Source: Herbaspirillum rubrisubalbicans (GTDB lineage: Bacteria; Pseudomonadota; Gammaproteobacteria; Burkholderiales; Burkholderiaceae_D). Taken from it: a stretch of 64,000 nt of DNA. The stretch is from NCBI RefSeq assembly GCF_003719195.1, contig NZ_CP024996.1, forward strand, positions 4,526,001 through 4,590,000, read 5' to 3'. The stretch's first letter is position 1; each line of letters starts with the position of its first letter. The translations under genes were made by a program, and so were the position numbers. Positions 7,556 through 17,285 of the stretch are shown here, one piece after another. A model generated the notes under the pieces. The model made no database searches and was not told the DNA's origin. It was given only the letters and a program-made list of their open reading frames with translations.

Positions 7556-9154
7556 ATGTTAAGCAAAGTGATGAACCTGGGCCGCCTGTTGTCGGATGTG
7601 GCGCGCCGTTTTCCGCAGGAGCCGGGACTGATCCTGGCGCAGGGCCACGCCGATGGCAGCGACCGGATCATCTGCTGGCAAGAGATCAACGCCCGCGTCG
7701 ATGCCCTGGCCCATGCCCTCACCCGCCGCGGCGTGAAGAAGGGCGACAAGATGCTGGTCCATTCGCGCAACAACCAGCAGATCTTCGAGAGTGCCTGGGC
7801 CGCCTTCAAGATGGGCGTGGTCTGGGTGCCGACCAATTTCCGCATCACCCCACCCGAAGCGGCCTATCTGGGCCAGTCCAGCGGCGCCTGCATCATGCTC
7901 TATGACCGTGGTTTTGCGCACTATGTGGATGCGGTCAGGGCTGCCTCGCCGACGCTGCAACATGTGATCGCCCTGGCCGAGGCCCGGCCGGATGAGCTGG
8001 ATTACGAGGCGCTGCTCGCTGAAGGCGACGGCAGCCCCTTCGCAGAAGCCGAAGTCGATCACCAAGACCCGCTGTGGTTCTTCTATACCTCCGGCACCAC
8101 CGGCCACCCCAAGGCGGGCGTGCTCTCGCATGGCCAGATGGCCTTCGTGGTCACCAATCACCTGGCCGACCTGATGCCGGGCCTGAACCACCAGTCGCGC
8201 TCGCTGGTGGTGGCGCCCCTGTCGCATGGCGCGGGTGTCCATGCGCTGGTCAATACCGCGCGCGGCGCGGCCAGCATCCTGCTCTCGTCCGAGCGGCTGG
8301 TGGTGGAAGAAGCCTGGCAACTGGTGGAAAAATACCGGGTCGATAACCTCTTCACCGTGCCGACCATCGTCAAGCTCCTGGTCGAGGATGCCTCGGTGGA
8401 TCGCTACGATCATGCCTCCCTGAAGCACGTCATCTATGCCGGCGCGCCCATGTATCGCGCCGATCAGGTCTATGCGCTCAAGAAGCTGGGGCGGGTGCTG
8501 GTGCAGTATTACGGCCTGGGCGAAGTGACCGGCAACATTACCTTCCTGCCGCCCTACATGCACTTCGAGGACGATGACCATCCGCAGGCGCGGGTAGGAA
8601 CCTGCGGCATTCCGCGCACCGGGATGCAGATCGCCATCCTCGACGACGATGGTCAGTCGCTGCCGCCGCGCCAGACCGGTGAAATCTGCGTGCGCGGCCC
8701 GGCTGTGTTCATGGGTTACCACAACAATCCCGAGGCCAATGCCAAGGCTTTCAAGCATGACTGGTTCCATACCGGCGATCTGGGTCACGTGGATGAGGAA
8801 GGCTTCCTCTACATCACGGGGCGCTCCTCTGACATGTACATCTCTGGAGGTTCAAACGTCTATCCGCGCGAGATCGAGGAAGCCTTGCTGACCCACCCCG
8901 CCGTCTCGGAAGTGGCGGTGCTGGGCGTGCCCGATCCCAAGTGGGGCGAGAGCGGGCTGGCGGTGATCGTCTGCAAGCCCGGCCAGCAGGTCGATGAGCA
9001 AGCCTTGCTGGCGCACCTGGAAACGCGCATCGGCAAGTACAAGTGGCCGCGCCGCTTCGTCTATTGGGAGACGATGCCCAAGTCGGGCTACGGCAAGATC
9101 GTCAAGAAGCAGATCAAGGCGCTGCTGGAAGAACAGGGCCAATACCGGCTCTGA
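7556..9154 (+). CDS. AMP-dependent acyl-CoA synthetase/ligase
   Basis: Class I adenylate-forming enzyme of ~532 residues. P-loop-like motif YTSGTTGHPKAGVLSH, the YYGLGEVTG motif, the TGDLGHVDEEGFLYITGR hinge and a C-terminal catalytic lysine region (SGYGKIVKKQIK). It forms an acyl-adenylate and then the CoA thioester. The frame opens at 7487, but the first 23 residues are unlike the family and MLSKVMNLGRLLSDVARRF is the usual beginning, so 7556 is preferred; the ribosome-binding site is weak at either start. Operon with the thiolase. Confidence 0.88.
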   Translation: MLSKVMNLGRLLSDVARRFPQEPGLILAQGHADGSDRIICWQEINARVDALAHALTRRGVKKGDKMLVHSRNNQQIFESAWAAFKMGVVWVPTNFRITPPEAAYLGQSSGACIMLYDRGFAHYVDAVRAASPTLQHVIALAEARPDELDYEALLAEGDGSPFAEAEVDHQDPLWFFYTSGTTGHPKAGVLSHGQMAFVVTNHLADLMPGLNHQSRSLVVAPLSHGAGVHALVNTARGAASILLSSERLVVEEAWQLVEKYRVDNLFTVPTIVKLLVEDASVDRYDHASLKHVIYAGAPMYRADQVYALKKLGRVLVQYYGLGEVTGNITFLPPYMHFEDDDHPQARVGTCGIPRTGMQIAILDDDGQSLPPRQTGEICVRGPAVFMGYHNNPEANAKAFKHDWFHTGDLGHVDEEGFLYITGRSSDMYISGGSNVYPREIEEALLTHPAVSEVAVLGVPDPKWGESGLAVIVCKPGQQVDEQALLAHLETRIGKYKWPRRFVYWETMPKSGYGKIVKKQIKALLEEQGQYRL

Positions 9155-9200
9155 AACATCGGTCATCTGCATCGACCCGGATACGTTGCGGTCCCGGAAA

Positions 9201-9235
9201 AACAAAATGCCGTCCAGCGGCTGGCTGGACGGCAT
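9201..9235 (-). terminator. Intrinsic terminator of the dicarboxylate symporter gene
   Basis: 12-bp perfect stem ATGCCGTCCAGC (9207-9218) / GCTGGACGGCAT (9224-9235), 5-nt loop. On the minus strand it is followed by TTTTGTTTTT, so it fits the leftward symporter gene; it could also stop the rightward ligase transcript. Confidence 0.85.
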
Positions 9236-9262
9236 TCATCGCTTGGCGAAGTCAGTGCGGGA

Positions 9263-10558
9263 TCAGGCTTCGGTATGCAGCTTGGCTTCAGCCTCGTGCT
9301 CGATCTCGACTTCGGCGCGGGCAGCTTCCTCTTCGGTCATCAAGCCACCTTCCCACTTGGCCACCACGGCCGAGGCAATCGAGTTGCCCACCGCGTTGGT
9401 GGCCGAACGGCCCATGTCGAGGAAGGTATCGATACCCAGGATCACCAGCAGACCCGCTTCCGGGATGTTGAACTGGTGCAGGGTGGCCGCAATCACCACC
9501 AGCGAGGCCCGCGGCACGCCGGCAATGCCCTTGGAGGTCAGCATCAGCACCAGCATCATGGTGATCTGGGTGGAGATGGGCATGTGGATGCCATAGGCTT
9601 GGGCGATGAAGAGCGTGGCGAAGGTGCAATAGATCATCGAACCGTCGAGGTTGAAGGAATACCCCATCGGCATGACGAAGCTGGAAATCTTGCGCTTGAC
9701 GCCAAAGCGGTCCAGCGCATCGAGCAGCTTGGGATAGGCTGCTTCCGAGCTGGCGGTAGCAAAGGCCAGCAGGAAGGCTTCCTTGATCAGGACCAGCAGG
9801 TGGAAGATGCGCTTTTTCAGGAACACGAAGCCCACCGCGATCAGCAGCACCCACAGCAGCACCAGCGAGAAGTAGAAGTCGCGCATGAAGACTGCGAAGC
9901 TGACCAGGATGTCCAGGCCATTGACGGCCACGGTCGCAGCCATGGCCGCAAACACGGCCACCGGGGCAAACTTCATGACATAGACGGTGATCTTCAACAT
10001 GGTGTGCGAGAGGTCATCGATGACCAGCAGCAGATGCCTGCCACGCTCGCCCAGGGCCGCCAGGGCGATGCCGAAGAACATGGAGAACACCACCACCTGC
10101 AGGATTTCATTCTGCGCCATGGCTTCCACGATGGACTTGGGCACCAGGTGGTTGAAGAATTCCTTGACCGTGAACTTGCTGGTGGCCAGACCGGCCGCCG
10201 CCGCGTCCGGCGCAGGCAGCGCCACACCGGCACCCGGTTGCAGCAGGTTGGCCATGATCATGCCCAGCGCCAGCGACACCAGCGAGGCGATGAAGAACCA
10301 GGCCAGCGACTTGCCGAAGATACGGCCCACCGACTTGGCGTCCCCCATGTGGGCGATGCCCACCACCAGGGTCGAGAACACCAGCGGCGCGATGACCATC
10401 TTGATCAGGCGCAGGAACAGGTCGGAAGCGATCGAGATGTAGCCTGCCAGTTCCTTGGCTTCACCCTTGTCGTAGTGGCTGAAAATGAGATAACCGACCA
10501 GGATGCCCAGCAGCATGGCTGCAAAGATATAGGCGGCTTGTGGGATGCGTTTGTTCAT
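9263..10558 (-). CDS. Dicarboxylate/amino acid:cation symporter (DctA-like)
   Basis: A 431-residue DAACS-family carrier with about eight membrane segments and two re-entrant loops. Motifs: ATASSEAAYPK (serine-rich loop), MPMGYSFNLDGSMIY, TSKGIAGVPRAS and GIDTFLDMGRSATNAVGN. The C-terminal NSIASAVVAKWEGG resembles DctA more than GltP. It would import C4-dicarboxylates or an acidic amino acid with H+ or Na+. It is monocistronic, with its own terminator downstream and a 330-bp upstream gap. Exact substrate uncertain. Confidence 0.9.
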   Translation of the reverse strand: MNKRIPQAAYIFAAMLLGILVGYLIFSHYDKGEAKELAGYISIASDLFLRLIKMVIAPLVFSTLVVGIAHMGDAKSVGRIFGKSLAWFFIASLVSLALGMIMANLLQPGAGVALPAPDAAAAGLATSKFTVKEFFNHLVPKSIVEAMAQNEILQVVVFSMFFGIALAALGERGRHLLLVIDDLSHTMLKITVYVMKFAPVAVFAAMAATVAVNGLDILVSFAVFMRDFYFSLVLLWVLLIAVGFVFLKKRIFHLLVLIKEAFLLAFATASSEAAYPKLLDALDRFGVKRKISSFVMPMGYSFNLDGSMIYCTFATLFIAQAYGIHMPISTQITMMLVLMLTSKGIAGVPRASLVVIAATLHQFNIPEAGLLVILGIDTFLDMGRSATNAVGNSIASAVVAKWEGGLMTEEEAARAEVEIEHEAEAKLHTEA

Positions 10559-10888
10559 GTGTTCTCCTGCCCTCGCTCGCCACCGGCACCAGGCACCGAT
10601 GAGAGGACGATGATGTAAGGCTTGCGGTTGGCGCCGGCCGGTGCGGTGACAGGGGCGCCAGTGCTCTTGGATGGTCAGGAAAGTTCAGTTTCTGATGAGA
10701 AACCCTGACCGTTTTTTCCCGTCGCGCGAAAAAAGGACGAAGCTTATTGACTTATGCCCCCCGCCGTCAAGCCGCAGCGGTCAAAAGCGCCCCAAAATGC
10801 AGCAAACCGTCCACAGGAGGCGGAATGTGGCGATTCTGCCAACATCGTTGTCAGCGTTCTGTCAGTGGACCAAGGAGTGAGGGAGCGC
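10559..10888. promoter_or_regulatory. 330-bp gap upstream of the symporter gene
   Basis: No coding frame with support. It holds the symporter promoter (no clear hexamers found, no sigma-54 GG-N10-GC site recognised) and one hairpin: GGTCAGG (10673-10679) / CCTGACC (10704-10710) with an inner TTTCT/AGAAA pairing, followed on the plus strand by GTTTTTT. No rightward gene precedes it, so its role is unclear. Confidence 0.4.
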
Positions 10889-13018
10889 TCAGATCGCCGT
10901 GGTCACCGGTGTCGTGGCGGCCGGGTCGCTCATGCTGGGGTGACCGGTTTCCAGATGGCCGGCCAGGCGGCGCAGCCAGTGCGGCGCTTCGGCAATGCGC
11001 CATTGCAGGTCGTACCAGTGATGGCTGGCGGCCAGCTCCCAGCGGCTGCTCACGCTCTGCCCCGGCAATACCCGCACGGTGCGCGCCGGCTGGCCATAGG
11101 CCAGGTCGCTGACGGTGGCCGTCAAGGGCATGGTGCCAGGGTTGAGCAAGGTCACCGTGAGCACGCCGGCGGCGGCATCGTAATGGGTGCGCAGGTCCGG
11201 CTCTGCAAGGCTGCCTGCGGCAACCTGCCCCACGAAGCGGCGGAAATAACCGTTCGGTCCCCAGACGCTGAGGTGGTAGTGGCCTTCGGCTGAAAGCGCC
11301 CACCGGTCGCGCAATTGCTTGCCGGCTTCCACGGTGTAGCCACGCGGGGCGGCAGCGGCAGCGTGAGCGCCTTGGGCATCGGTATAGACCCAGAAATGCG
11401 CGCCTTGGGTGCCGACATTGTCCAGCGTCAGGGTATAGCCTTGCGCATCGAGCCAGCCGGTCACATGCAGCGCATAGGGCAAGGCACAGGCCGGGCGCAG
11501 ACCCGGCTCCTGGGGCGTCATACTCAGTGCCGCATCCAAGGCCGGGGCGCTGATGGCCACCGGGCGTCGGCATTGCTGGTCGGCATCGGCCACGTAGTGG
11601 CGGGTGTCGGGCAGGCGCGGCGGCGACGCGTCGCGCCGGGTGAAGTCCAGTGTCGAACTCAGATCGCCGCAGACCGCGCGGCGCCAGGGTGAGATATTCG
11701 GTTCCTTCACACCGAAGCGGCGCTCGATGAATTGCAGTACCGAGGTGTGATCGAAGACCTGCGAATTGACGCGCCCGCCGCGCGACCACGGCGAGACCAC
11801 GAACATCGGCACCCGCGGCCCCAGGCCATAGGGCAACTGGTCGGCGCTGAACTGGCCCTGCTGGCGCGGGGTGACATGCACATGGCGCTCCAGGGCGATA
11901 TCGACCGTGCTCTTGCCCGAGCCGGGCAAGGTCGGCGCTTGGGGCGGCACGATGTGATCGAAGAAGCCATCGTTTTCGTCATACATCACGAACAGCACCG
12001 TCTTGCTCCACACCTCGGGATTGGCGGTGAGCGCATCCAAGATGTCAGATAAGTAGCTGGCACCATACAGCGGCGTGTAGTCCGGGTGTTCCGAATACAC
12101 CGCCGGCGGCAGCAGCCAGGATACCTGCGGCAAGCTGCCCTGCTCCACATCGGCCTTCAGTTGCGCGATCGTGCGCGTACTCATGCCGCGCTCATACAGG
12201 GAAGAGCCGATGGGGGCATGGACGAAGTTCTCGAAGCTGGCCAGCATGTTGGTACCGTAGTTGCCGCTGAACTTGTCGAAGTCGGTACCCTGCTGGTAGA
12301 CCTGCCAGGAAATGCCGGCCCGCTCCAGGCGTTCGGGATAGGTGGTCCAGGTGAAGGGCGGCAACTTGACGTGGCTGAACTGGTTGTCGATGTAATCGGT
12401 ATTGTCCAGCAGCGGCCCACCGCCTGTGCCCAGCGGATCGACCATGCCGGTCATCAGGTACATGCGGTTGGGGTGGGTATTGCCGGGGATGGAACAGAAA
12501 TACTGGTCGCAGACGGTGAAGGCATCGGCCAGGGCGTAATGGAAGGGAATATCTTCACGCACGTGGTAGCCCATGCACATATTGCTCTTCTGCTGCGCCC
12601 ACTGGTCGGCACGGCCAGCGTTGAGCGCACCATGCGTGGTCGCCCAGGTATGCGAGAGACTACCGACGCACTGCGCATTCATGGCGGGATCGGTGGTGTC
12701 GTAGCGGAACGGCGCGATCAGTGCAGAGGCATCCTCCTGGCGCGGCTGGAACCACACCGGGCGGCCATTGGGCAGGGTCACCGGGAAGCGGTCATTGTAG
12801 CCACGCACACCCGACAGATGCCCGAGGTAGTGGTCGAAGGAACGGTTCTCCTGCATGAAGACCACGATATGTTCGACATCCTCGATGCTGCCGGTGCGCC
12901 CCTGCGGGGCGATGGCCATGGCCTTGCGAATGGAGGCCGGCAACATCGCAGTGGCGCTCGCCGCCCCCGCCAGCGTGGCAGAAAATCTTAGAAAATCGCG
13001 TCGGGAATGGCCGCCCAT
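10889..13018 (-). CDS. Phosphocholine-specific phospholipase C, Tat-exported
   Basis: About 709 residues. The N-terminus GGHSRRDFLRFSATLAG is a twin-arginine signal; the ATG at 13018 is chosen because it puts this signal at the front (a frame extension to 13081 exists). The metal-dependent phosphoesterase domain starts with HIVVFMQENRSFDHYLG and continues through SHTW, DQYFCSIPGNTHPNR and YDENDGFFDHIVPP. The last ~220 residues form the two C-terminal repeats of this family. It hydrolyses phosphatidylcholine or sphingomyelin outside the cytoplasm, probably to scavenge phosphate or choline. Haemolytic activity cannot be judged. Confidence 0.92.
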   Translation of the reverse strand: MGGHSRRDFLRFSATLAGAASATAMLPASIRKAMAIAPQGRTGSIEDVEHIVVFMQENRSFDHYLGHLSGVRGYNDRFPVTLPNGRPVWFQPRQEDASALIAPFRYDTTDPAMNAQCVGSLSHTWATTHGALNAGRADQWAQQKSNMCMGYHVREDIPFHYALADAFTVCDQYFCSIPGNTHPNRMYLMTGMVDPLGTGGGPLLDNTDYIDNQFSHVKLPPFTWTTYPERLERAGISWQVYQQGTDFDKFSGNYGTNMLASFENFVHAPIGSSLYERGMSTRTIAQLKADVEQGSLPQVSWLLPPAVYSEHPDYTPLYGASYLSDILDALTANPEVWSKTVLFVMYDENDGFFDHIVPPQAPTLPGSGKSTVDIALERHVHVTPRQQGQFSADQLPYGLGPRVPMFVVSPWSRGGRVNSQVFDHTSVLQFIERRFGVKEPNISPWRRAVCGDLSSTLDFTRRDASPPRLPDTRHYVADADQQCRRPVAISAPALDAALSMTPQEPGLRPACALPYALHVTGWLDAQGYTLTLDNVGTQGAHFWVYTDAQGAHAAAAAPRGYTVEAGKQLRDRWALSAEGHYHLSVWGPNGYFRRFVGQVAAGSLAEPDLRTHYDAAAGVLTVTLLNPGTMPLTATVSDLAYGQPARTVRVLPGQSVSSRWELAASHHWYDLQWRIAEAPHWLRRLAGHLETGHPSMSDPAATTPVTTAI

Positions 13019-13191
13019 GATCCTGGCTCTCATGTGGACAGCCAGGCAATACAAGGCATTGCGCGCTTGGCCTGGCCGCACCGGTTGGTTTGGTCGAGGC
13101 GGAAGTTTAAGGTGACGATCTGACAGGACGATGACATCGCAGGCTGGCCTGCGATGTCATGCTCTATGAACCATCATGAATCCATCATGGA

Positions 13192-14433
13192 TCAGGTCTG
13201 CTGCAAGGCCGAGTCCAGCAACTCTATCCAGTGCCGCACCGGGGTATCGGTGCCGGATTGCAGGTGGGTGACGCAACCGATGTTGCCGGTGACGATCATG
13301 TCCGGGTCGGTGGCTTGCAGCTTGTTGATCTTGTTGTCGCGCAGGCGGTAAGAGAGTTCAGGTTGCAGGATCGAATAGGTGCCGGCCGAGCCGCAGCACA
13401 GGTGGCTGTCGGCGCACAGTTGCACATCCACCCCGGCCGCGCGCAGGATGCCCTCGACCTTGCCACGGATCTGCTGGCCGTGTTGCAGCGTGCAGGGCGG
13501 ATGGTAGGCCACGCGCTTGCCATTGAAGTGCTTGAGCAGGTGTTTCAGTTCTTGCTCGAACTCGGGCAGGATCTCGCTGATGTCACGCGTCATGCGCGAG
13601 ATGCGACGGGCTTTCTCGGCATAGGCCGGGTCATGTTGCAACAGGTGGCCGTATTCCTTGACGGTGGCGCCGCAGCCGGAGGCGTTCATGACGATGGTAT
13701 CGGCGCGAATGCCATCGCGGCCTTCGATGTAGGGCCACCAGGCATCGATGTTGCGCCGCATGTCGTCCAGCCCGCCGTCCTGGTCATTCATGTGATAGCG
13801 GATGGCGCCGCAGCAACCGGCCTTGGGTGGCGCAAACAATTGCACGCCCAGCGCATCCAGTACGCGAGCGGTGGCACTGTTGATGTTGGGCGACATGGCG
13901 GGTTGCACGCAACCTTCCAGGTACAGCATCTGGCGCGCATGGCTACGCGTAGGCCAGGCACCGGCCTGCTGCGGCAGCGGCACCTTGTTCTGCAACAGCT
14001 TGGGCAAGAGCGGGCGCACCAGTTGGCCAGCCTTCATCGCCGGGCGGAAGATCCACTTGCGCGGCACCAGTTCCTTCAAGGCGGTACGCATGAGGCGCTG
14101 GCCCAAGGGACGAGGCACCTGCTGCTCCACCACCTTGCGACCGATATCCACCAGGCGGCCATACTGCACACCGGAAGGACAGGTCGATTCGCAATTGCGG
14201 CAGGTCAGGCAGCGGTCCAGGTGCGATTGCGTGGCCGCAGTCGCAGGTTTTCCTTCGAGCACCTGCTTGATGAGATAGATGCGGCCACGCGGGCCGTCCA
14301 GTTCATCGCCCAGCAGCTGGTAGGTCGGACAGGTGGCGGTACAGAAGCCGCAATGCACGCAGGAGCGCAGGATGCTGTCGGCTTCCTGGCCGGCCTGGGT
14401 GTTGCGGATGAAATCGGCTAAGTTGGTCTGCAT
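13192..14433 (-). CDS. glcF: Glycolate oxidase iron-sulfur subunit GlcF
   Basis: A 413-residue protein. Two ferredoxin-type clusters are visible near the start (CVHCGFCTATCP and CLTCRNCESTCP), followed by two cysteine-rich CCG domains (AGCCGAIRYH and LCCGSAGTYS). The start at 14433 (MQTNLADFI) matches the family; the open frame further upstream overlaps glcE. It passes electrons from the GlcD flavin to the quinone pool. Last gene of glcDEF, 26 bp after glcE. Confidence 0.95.
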   Translation of the reverse strand: MQTNLADFIRNTQAGQEADSILRSCVHCGFCTATCPTYQLLGDELDGPRGRIYLIKQVLEGKPATAATQSHLDRCLTCRNCESTCPSGVQYGRLVDIGRKVVEQQVPRPLGQRLMRTALKELVPRKWIFRPAMKAGQLVRPLLPKLLQNKVPLPQQAGAWPTRSHARQMLYLEGCVQPAMSPNINSATARVLDALGVQLFAPPKAGCCGAIRYHMNDQDGGLDDMRRNIDAWWPYIEGRDGIRADTIVMNASGCGATVKEYGHLLQHDPAYAEKARRISRMTRDISEILPEFEQELKHLLKHFNGKRVAYHPPCTLQHGQQIRGKVEGILRAAGVDVQLCADSHLCCGSAGTYSILQPELSYRLRDNKINKLQATDPDMIVTGNIGCVTHLQSGTDTPVRHWIELLDSALQQT

Positions 14434-14459
14434 GAGTGGTCGCTGGCTAAGGAAAGCGC

Positions 14460-15548
14460 TTACAGGCTGGCGTACAGGCGGCCGGGATTGAAGATGCCGC
14501 GCGGGTCGAATTGCTGCTTCAAGTTGCGGTGGATCTTTTCCACGGCCGGTTGCAGCGGATGGAACACCCCGATGGCCTTGTCGCCACCGCGATGCAGACT
14601 GGCATGGCCGCCCACGGCCAGCGCCGCGGCGCGGATGCTGACCGCATCGAGCCTGCTGTCCGGGCGCAGCCAGCGCTGGGCCCCGCCCCACTCGATCAGT
14701 TGCCGCCCCGGCAGGTCGATGGGCGGCACCACGGAAGGGACGGACAGGCGCCACAGCGGTGCCTGCGGATCAGCGAAGAAGGGATGCGTCTGTTCACGCA
14801 GGTCGGTCCAGACATCTTCAGAATGAATTAACTCGGCGCCGCCCAACTTTGCGATTGCTGAATCAACGGCCGCCTGGGCGCCGGCCAAACGGATCGTGAG
14901 CACATTGTCGAGCCAGGCGCTGGCCACCAGCGGCAGCGGCTGGCCGGCACTCTGGTTCAACAGCCGCAGTGCGCCTTCCTGATTGATCTCGAAGACCCGG
15001 GTGCTGCTGGCAAAGGGCCGCGGCAAGACCTTCAGCGACACCTGCAGAATCAGTCCCAGCGTGCCCATCGAGCCGGCCAACAGGCGCGCGATGTCATAGC
15101 CGGCGACGTTCTTCATCACCTGACCACCGAAATGCAATTGCTCGCCCTGGGCATCCATCAATACCGCACCCAGCACGAAGTCGCGTACCGCGCCGGCACT
15201 GGCGCGCGCCGGGCCGGACAGGCCGGCGGCCACCATACCGCCCACGGTGGCGGCGCCACCGAAGCGCGGCGGCTCCCAGGCCAGCATCTGATTGTGCTCG
15301 GCCAAGGCCGCATCGATCTCGGAGAGCGGCGTGCCGCAACGGGCGGTGACGACCAGTTCGGTCGGTTCGTAATCGACGATGCCGCGATAGGCCCGCGTGT
15401 CGAGCACTTCGCCCGATGGCGTCTGGCCATACCAATCCTTGGTGCCGCCGCCGCGAATCTGCAAGGGACGGCCTGCCAGGATGCGTTCACGGAACGAGAC
15501 CAGCACGGTCTCCGGGTTTTGTTGCGCTTGTTGAGCTTGCTCTTGCAT
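14460..15548 (-). CDS. glcE: Glycolate oxidase FAD-binding subunit GlcE
   Basis: A 362-residue FAD-linked oxidase subunit. FAD-binding type 4 motifs: IRGGGTKDWYG, ATVGGMVAAGLSGP, FGGQVMKNVAGYDIARLLAGS, and a C-terminal RGIFNPGRLYASL. The ATG at 15548 lies 2 bp after the glcD stop, so translation is probably coupled. With GlcD and GlcF it oxidises glycolate to glyoxylate at the membrane. It is smaller than GlcD and lacks the catalytic C-terminal domain, as usual. Confidence 0.95.
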   Translation of the reverse strand: MQEQAQQAQQNPETVLVSFRERILAGRPLQIRGGGTKDWYGQTPSGEVLDTRAYRGIVDYEPTELVVTARCGTPLSEIDAALAEHNQMLAWEPPRFGGAATVGGMVAAGLSGPARASAGAVRDFVLGAVLMDAQGEQLHFGGQVMKNVAGYDIARLLAGSMGTLGLILQVSLKVLPRPFASSTRVFEINQEGALRLLNQSAGQPLPLVASAWLDNVLTIRLAGAQAAVDSAIAKLGGAELIHSEDVWTDLREQTHPFFADPQAPLWRLSVPSVVPPIDLPGRQLIEWGGAQRWLRPDSRLDAVSIRAAALAVGGHASLHRGGDKAIGVFHPLQPAVEKIHRNLKQQFDPRGIFNPGRLYASL

Positions 15549-15550
15549 GG

Positions 15551-17038
15551 TCAGAATCTCGGCAGGTCGGGGAAGCGCAGTTGGCCGCGCTGCACGTGCA
15601 TCTTGCCGTACTCGGCACAGCGATGCAGGGTAGGAATGGCCTTGTCGGGGTTGAGCAGGAAGGGGGGATCGAAGGCGCGCTTCAACTTGAAGAAACTCTC
15701 GCGCTCGGCCGGCGAAAACTGTACGCACATGGAATTGATCTTCTCGATGCCTACGCCATGTTCGCCGGTGATGGTGCCCCCCACTTCCACGCACAACTCC
15801 AGGATCTCGGCGCCGAACAGTTCGGCGCGGTGGAATTCGTCGGCCAGGTTGGCATCGAACAGGATCAGCGGGTGCAGGTTGCCATCGCCGGCATGGAACA
15901 CGTTGGCGCAGCGCAGGCCGTATTTCTTTTCCATCTCGGCGATGCCCAACAGCACTTGGGCCAGTTGCTTGCGCGGGATGGTGCCATCCATGCAGTAGTA
16001 GTCGGGCGAGATGCGGCCCGCCGCCGGGAAGGCGTTCTTGCGGCCGGACCAGAAGCGCAGGCGCTCGGCCTCCGACTGCGAACAGGCGATGGCGGTAGCG
16101 CCGCTGGCATTGAGCACGTCGGTCATGCGGCCGATTTCCTCTTCCACTTCTTCGGCGGTGCCATCGGATTCGCACAGCAGGATGGCTTCGGCGTCGATGT
16201 CGTAGCCGGCCTTGACGAAGGGCTCCACCATGCGCGAGCTGGTCTTGTCCATCATCTCAAGACCTGCCGGAATGATGCCGGCCGCAATCACATTGGCCAC
16301 CGCATTGCCGCCCTTCACCACGTCATCGAACGAAGCCATGATCACGCGTGCGGCCTGCGGCTTGGGCACCAGCTTGACGGTCACCTCGGTGACCACGCCC
16401 AACATACCTTCGGAACCGATGAACACCGCCAGCAGGTCCAGGCCCGGCGCATCCAGGGCGCCGCTGCCCAGTTCCACCACGTCGCCTTCGATGGTGACCA
16501 TGCGCACGCGCAAGACGTTGTGTACCGTCAGGCCATATTTGAGGCAGTGCACGCCGCCCGAATTCTCGGCCACGTTGCCGCCGATGGTGCAGGCGATCTG
16601 GGACGATGGGTCCGGTGCGTAATACAGGCCATGCGGGGCGGCGGCTTCAGAGATGGCCAGGTTGCGCACGCCGGGCTGGACCACGGCGGTGCGCGAATAC
16701 TTGTCCATCTTGAGGATCTGGTTGAACTTGGCGGTGGACAGCACCACGCCATCGGCAATGGGCATGGCGCCACCGGACAGACCCGTGCCGGCGCCACGCG
16801 GCACGATCTGCACCTGCAGGGCATGGCAGGTCCGCAGGATGGCCACCACCTGGGCCTCGGTCTCGGGCAGTACCACCACCATGGGCAACTGGCGGTAGGC
16901 GGCCAGGCCATCGCATTCGTAGGGGCGGGTGTCTTCCTCGTCGGACAGCACGCAGTGCGCGGGGACGACCCGGCGCAGAGCATCGACGACTTCGCGCTGG
17001 CGCGCCGGCGCGAAGGACGGTTGGGCGGGAGCATTCAT
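15551..17038 (-). CDS. glcD: Glycolate oxidase subunit GlcD
   Basis: A 495-residue FAD-dependent catalytic subunit. FAD-binding motifs PRGAGTGLSGGA, CTIGGNVAENSGGVH and FIGSEGMLGVVTEV are followed by the substrate domain with NVFHAGDGNLHP and ITGEHGVGIEK. The ATG at 17038 (MNAPAQPSF) fits family length; the frame is open 25 codons further. First gene of glcDEF. A near-perfect inverted repeat 178 bp upstream could be its operator, and the LysR gene just upstream on the same strand is a candidate regulator. Confidence 0.95.
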   Translation of the reverse strand: MNAPAQPSFAPARQREVVDALRRVVPAHCVLSDEEDTRPYECDGLAAYRQLPMVVVLPETEAQVVAILRTCHALQVQIVPRGAGTGLSGGAMPIADGVVLSTAKFNQILKMDKYSRTAVVQPGVRNLAISEAAAPHGLYYAPDPSSQIACTIGGNVAENSGGVHCLKYGLTVHNVLRVRMVTIEGDVVELGSGALDAPGLDLLAVFIGSEGMLGVVTEVTVKLVPKPQAARVIMASFDDVVKGGNAVANVIAAGIIPAGLEMMDKTSSRMVEPFVKAGYDIDAEAILLCESDGTAEEVEEEIGRMTDVLNASGATAIACSQSEAERLRFWSGRKNAFPAAGRISPDYYCMDGTIPRKQLAQVLLGIAEMEKKYGLRCANVFHAGDGNLHPLILFDANLADEFHRAELFGAEILELCVEVGGTITGEHGVGIEKINSMCVQFSPAERESFFKLKRAFDPPFLLNPDKAIPTLHRCAEYGKMHVQRGQLRFPDLPRF

Positions 17039-17215
17039 GCTGGACCTCGGCGGTAAGCTAGGCAGGCGTGTGGGGTGTGGACGTCCCTCTTGGCGTCCGC
17101 TGGCACGGCTCACGCTGTCTCGTTTGTTGTGAGCCCGCTGGGGGCGGGCTTGTTCGATCCGACAAGTGTACCGAATTTTGTCCGCATGGACGGCACGCTG
17201 TGGCTACCCGCCCGA

Positions 17216-17252
17216 CTGAAAAGAATTGCCGGCCGCAGTGAATTATTTTCAG
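17216..17252. promoter_or_regulatory. 12-bp inverted repeat upstream of glcD
   Basis: CTGAAAAGAATT (17216-17227) and AATTATTTTCAG (17241-17252) match in 11 of 12 positions as an inverted repeat, with a 13-bp G+C-rich spacer. The arms are A+T-rich with no following T-run, so it is not a terminator. The size suits a dimeric regulator; either the GcvA-like or another LysR protein may bind. Confidence 0.45.
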
Positions 17253-17285
17253 GGCGACCGTGGACAAGGCCGCGCCCTGGCGCTT

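Noticed and set aside
17132..17150. AGCCCGC/GCGGGCT hairpin upstream of glcD
   Set aside because: Only 7 bp, no T-run, and no rightward gene to terminate.
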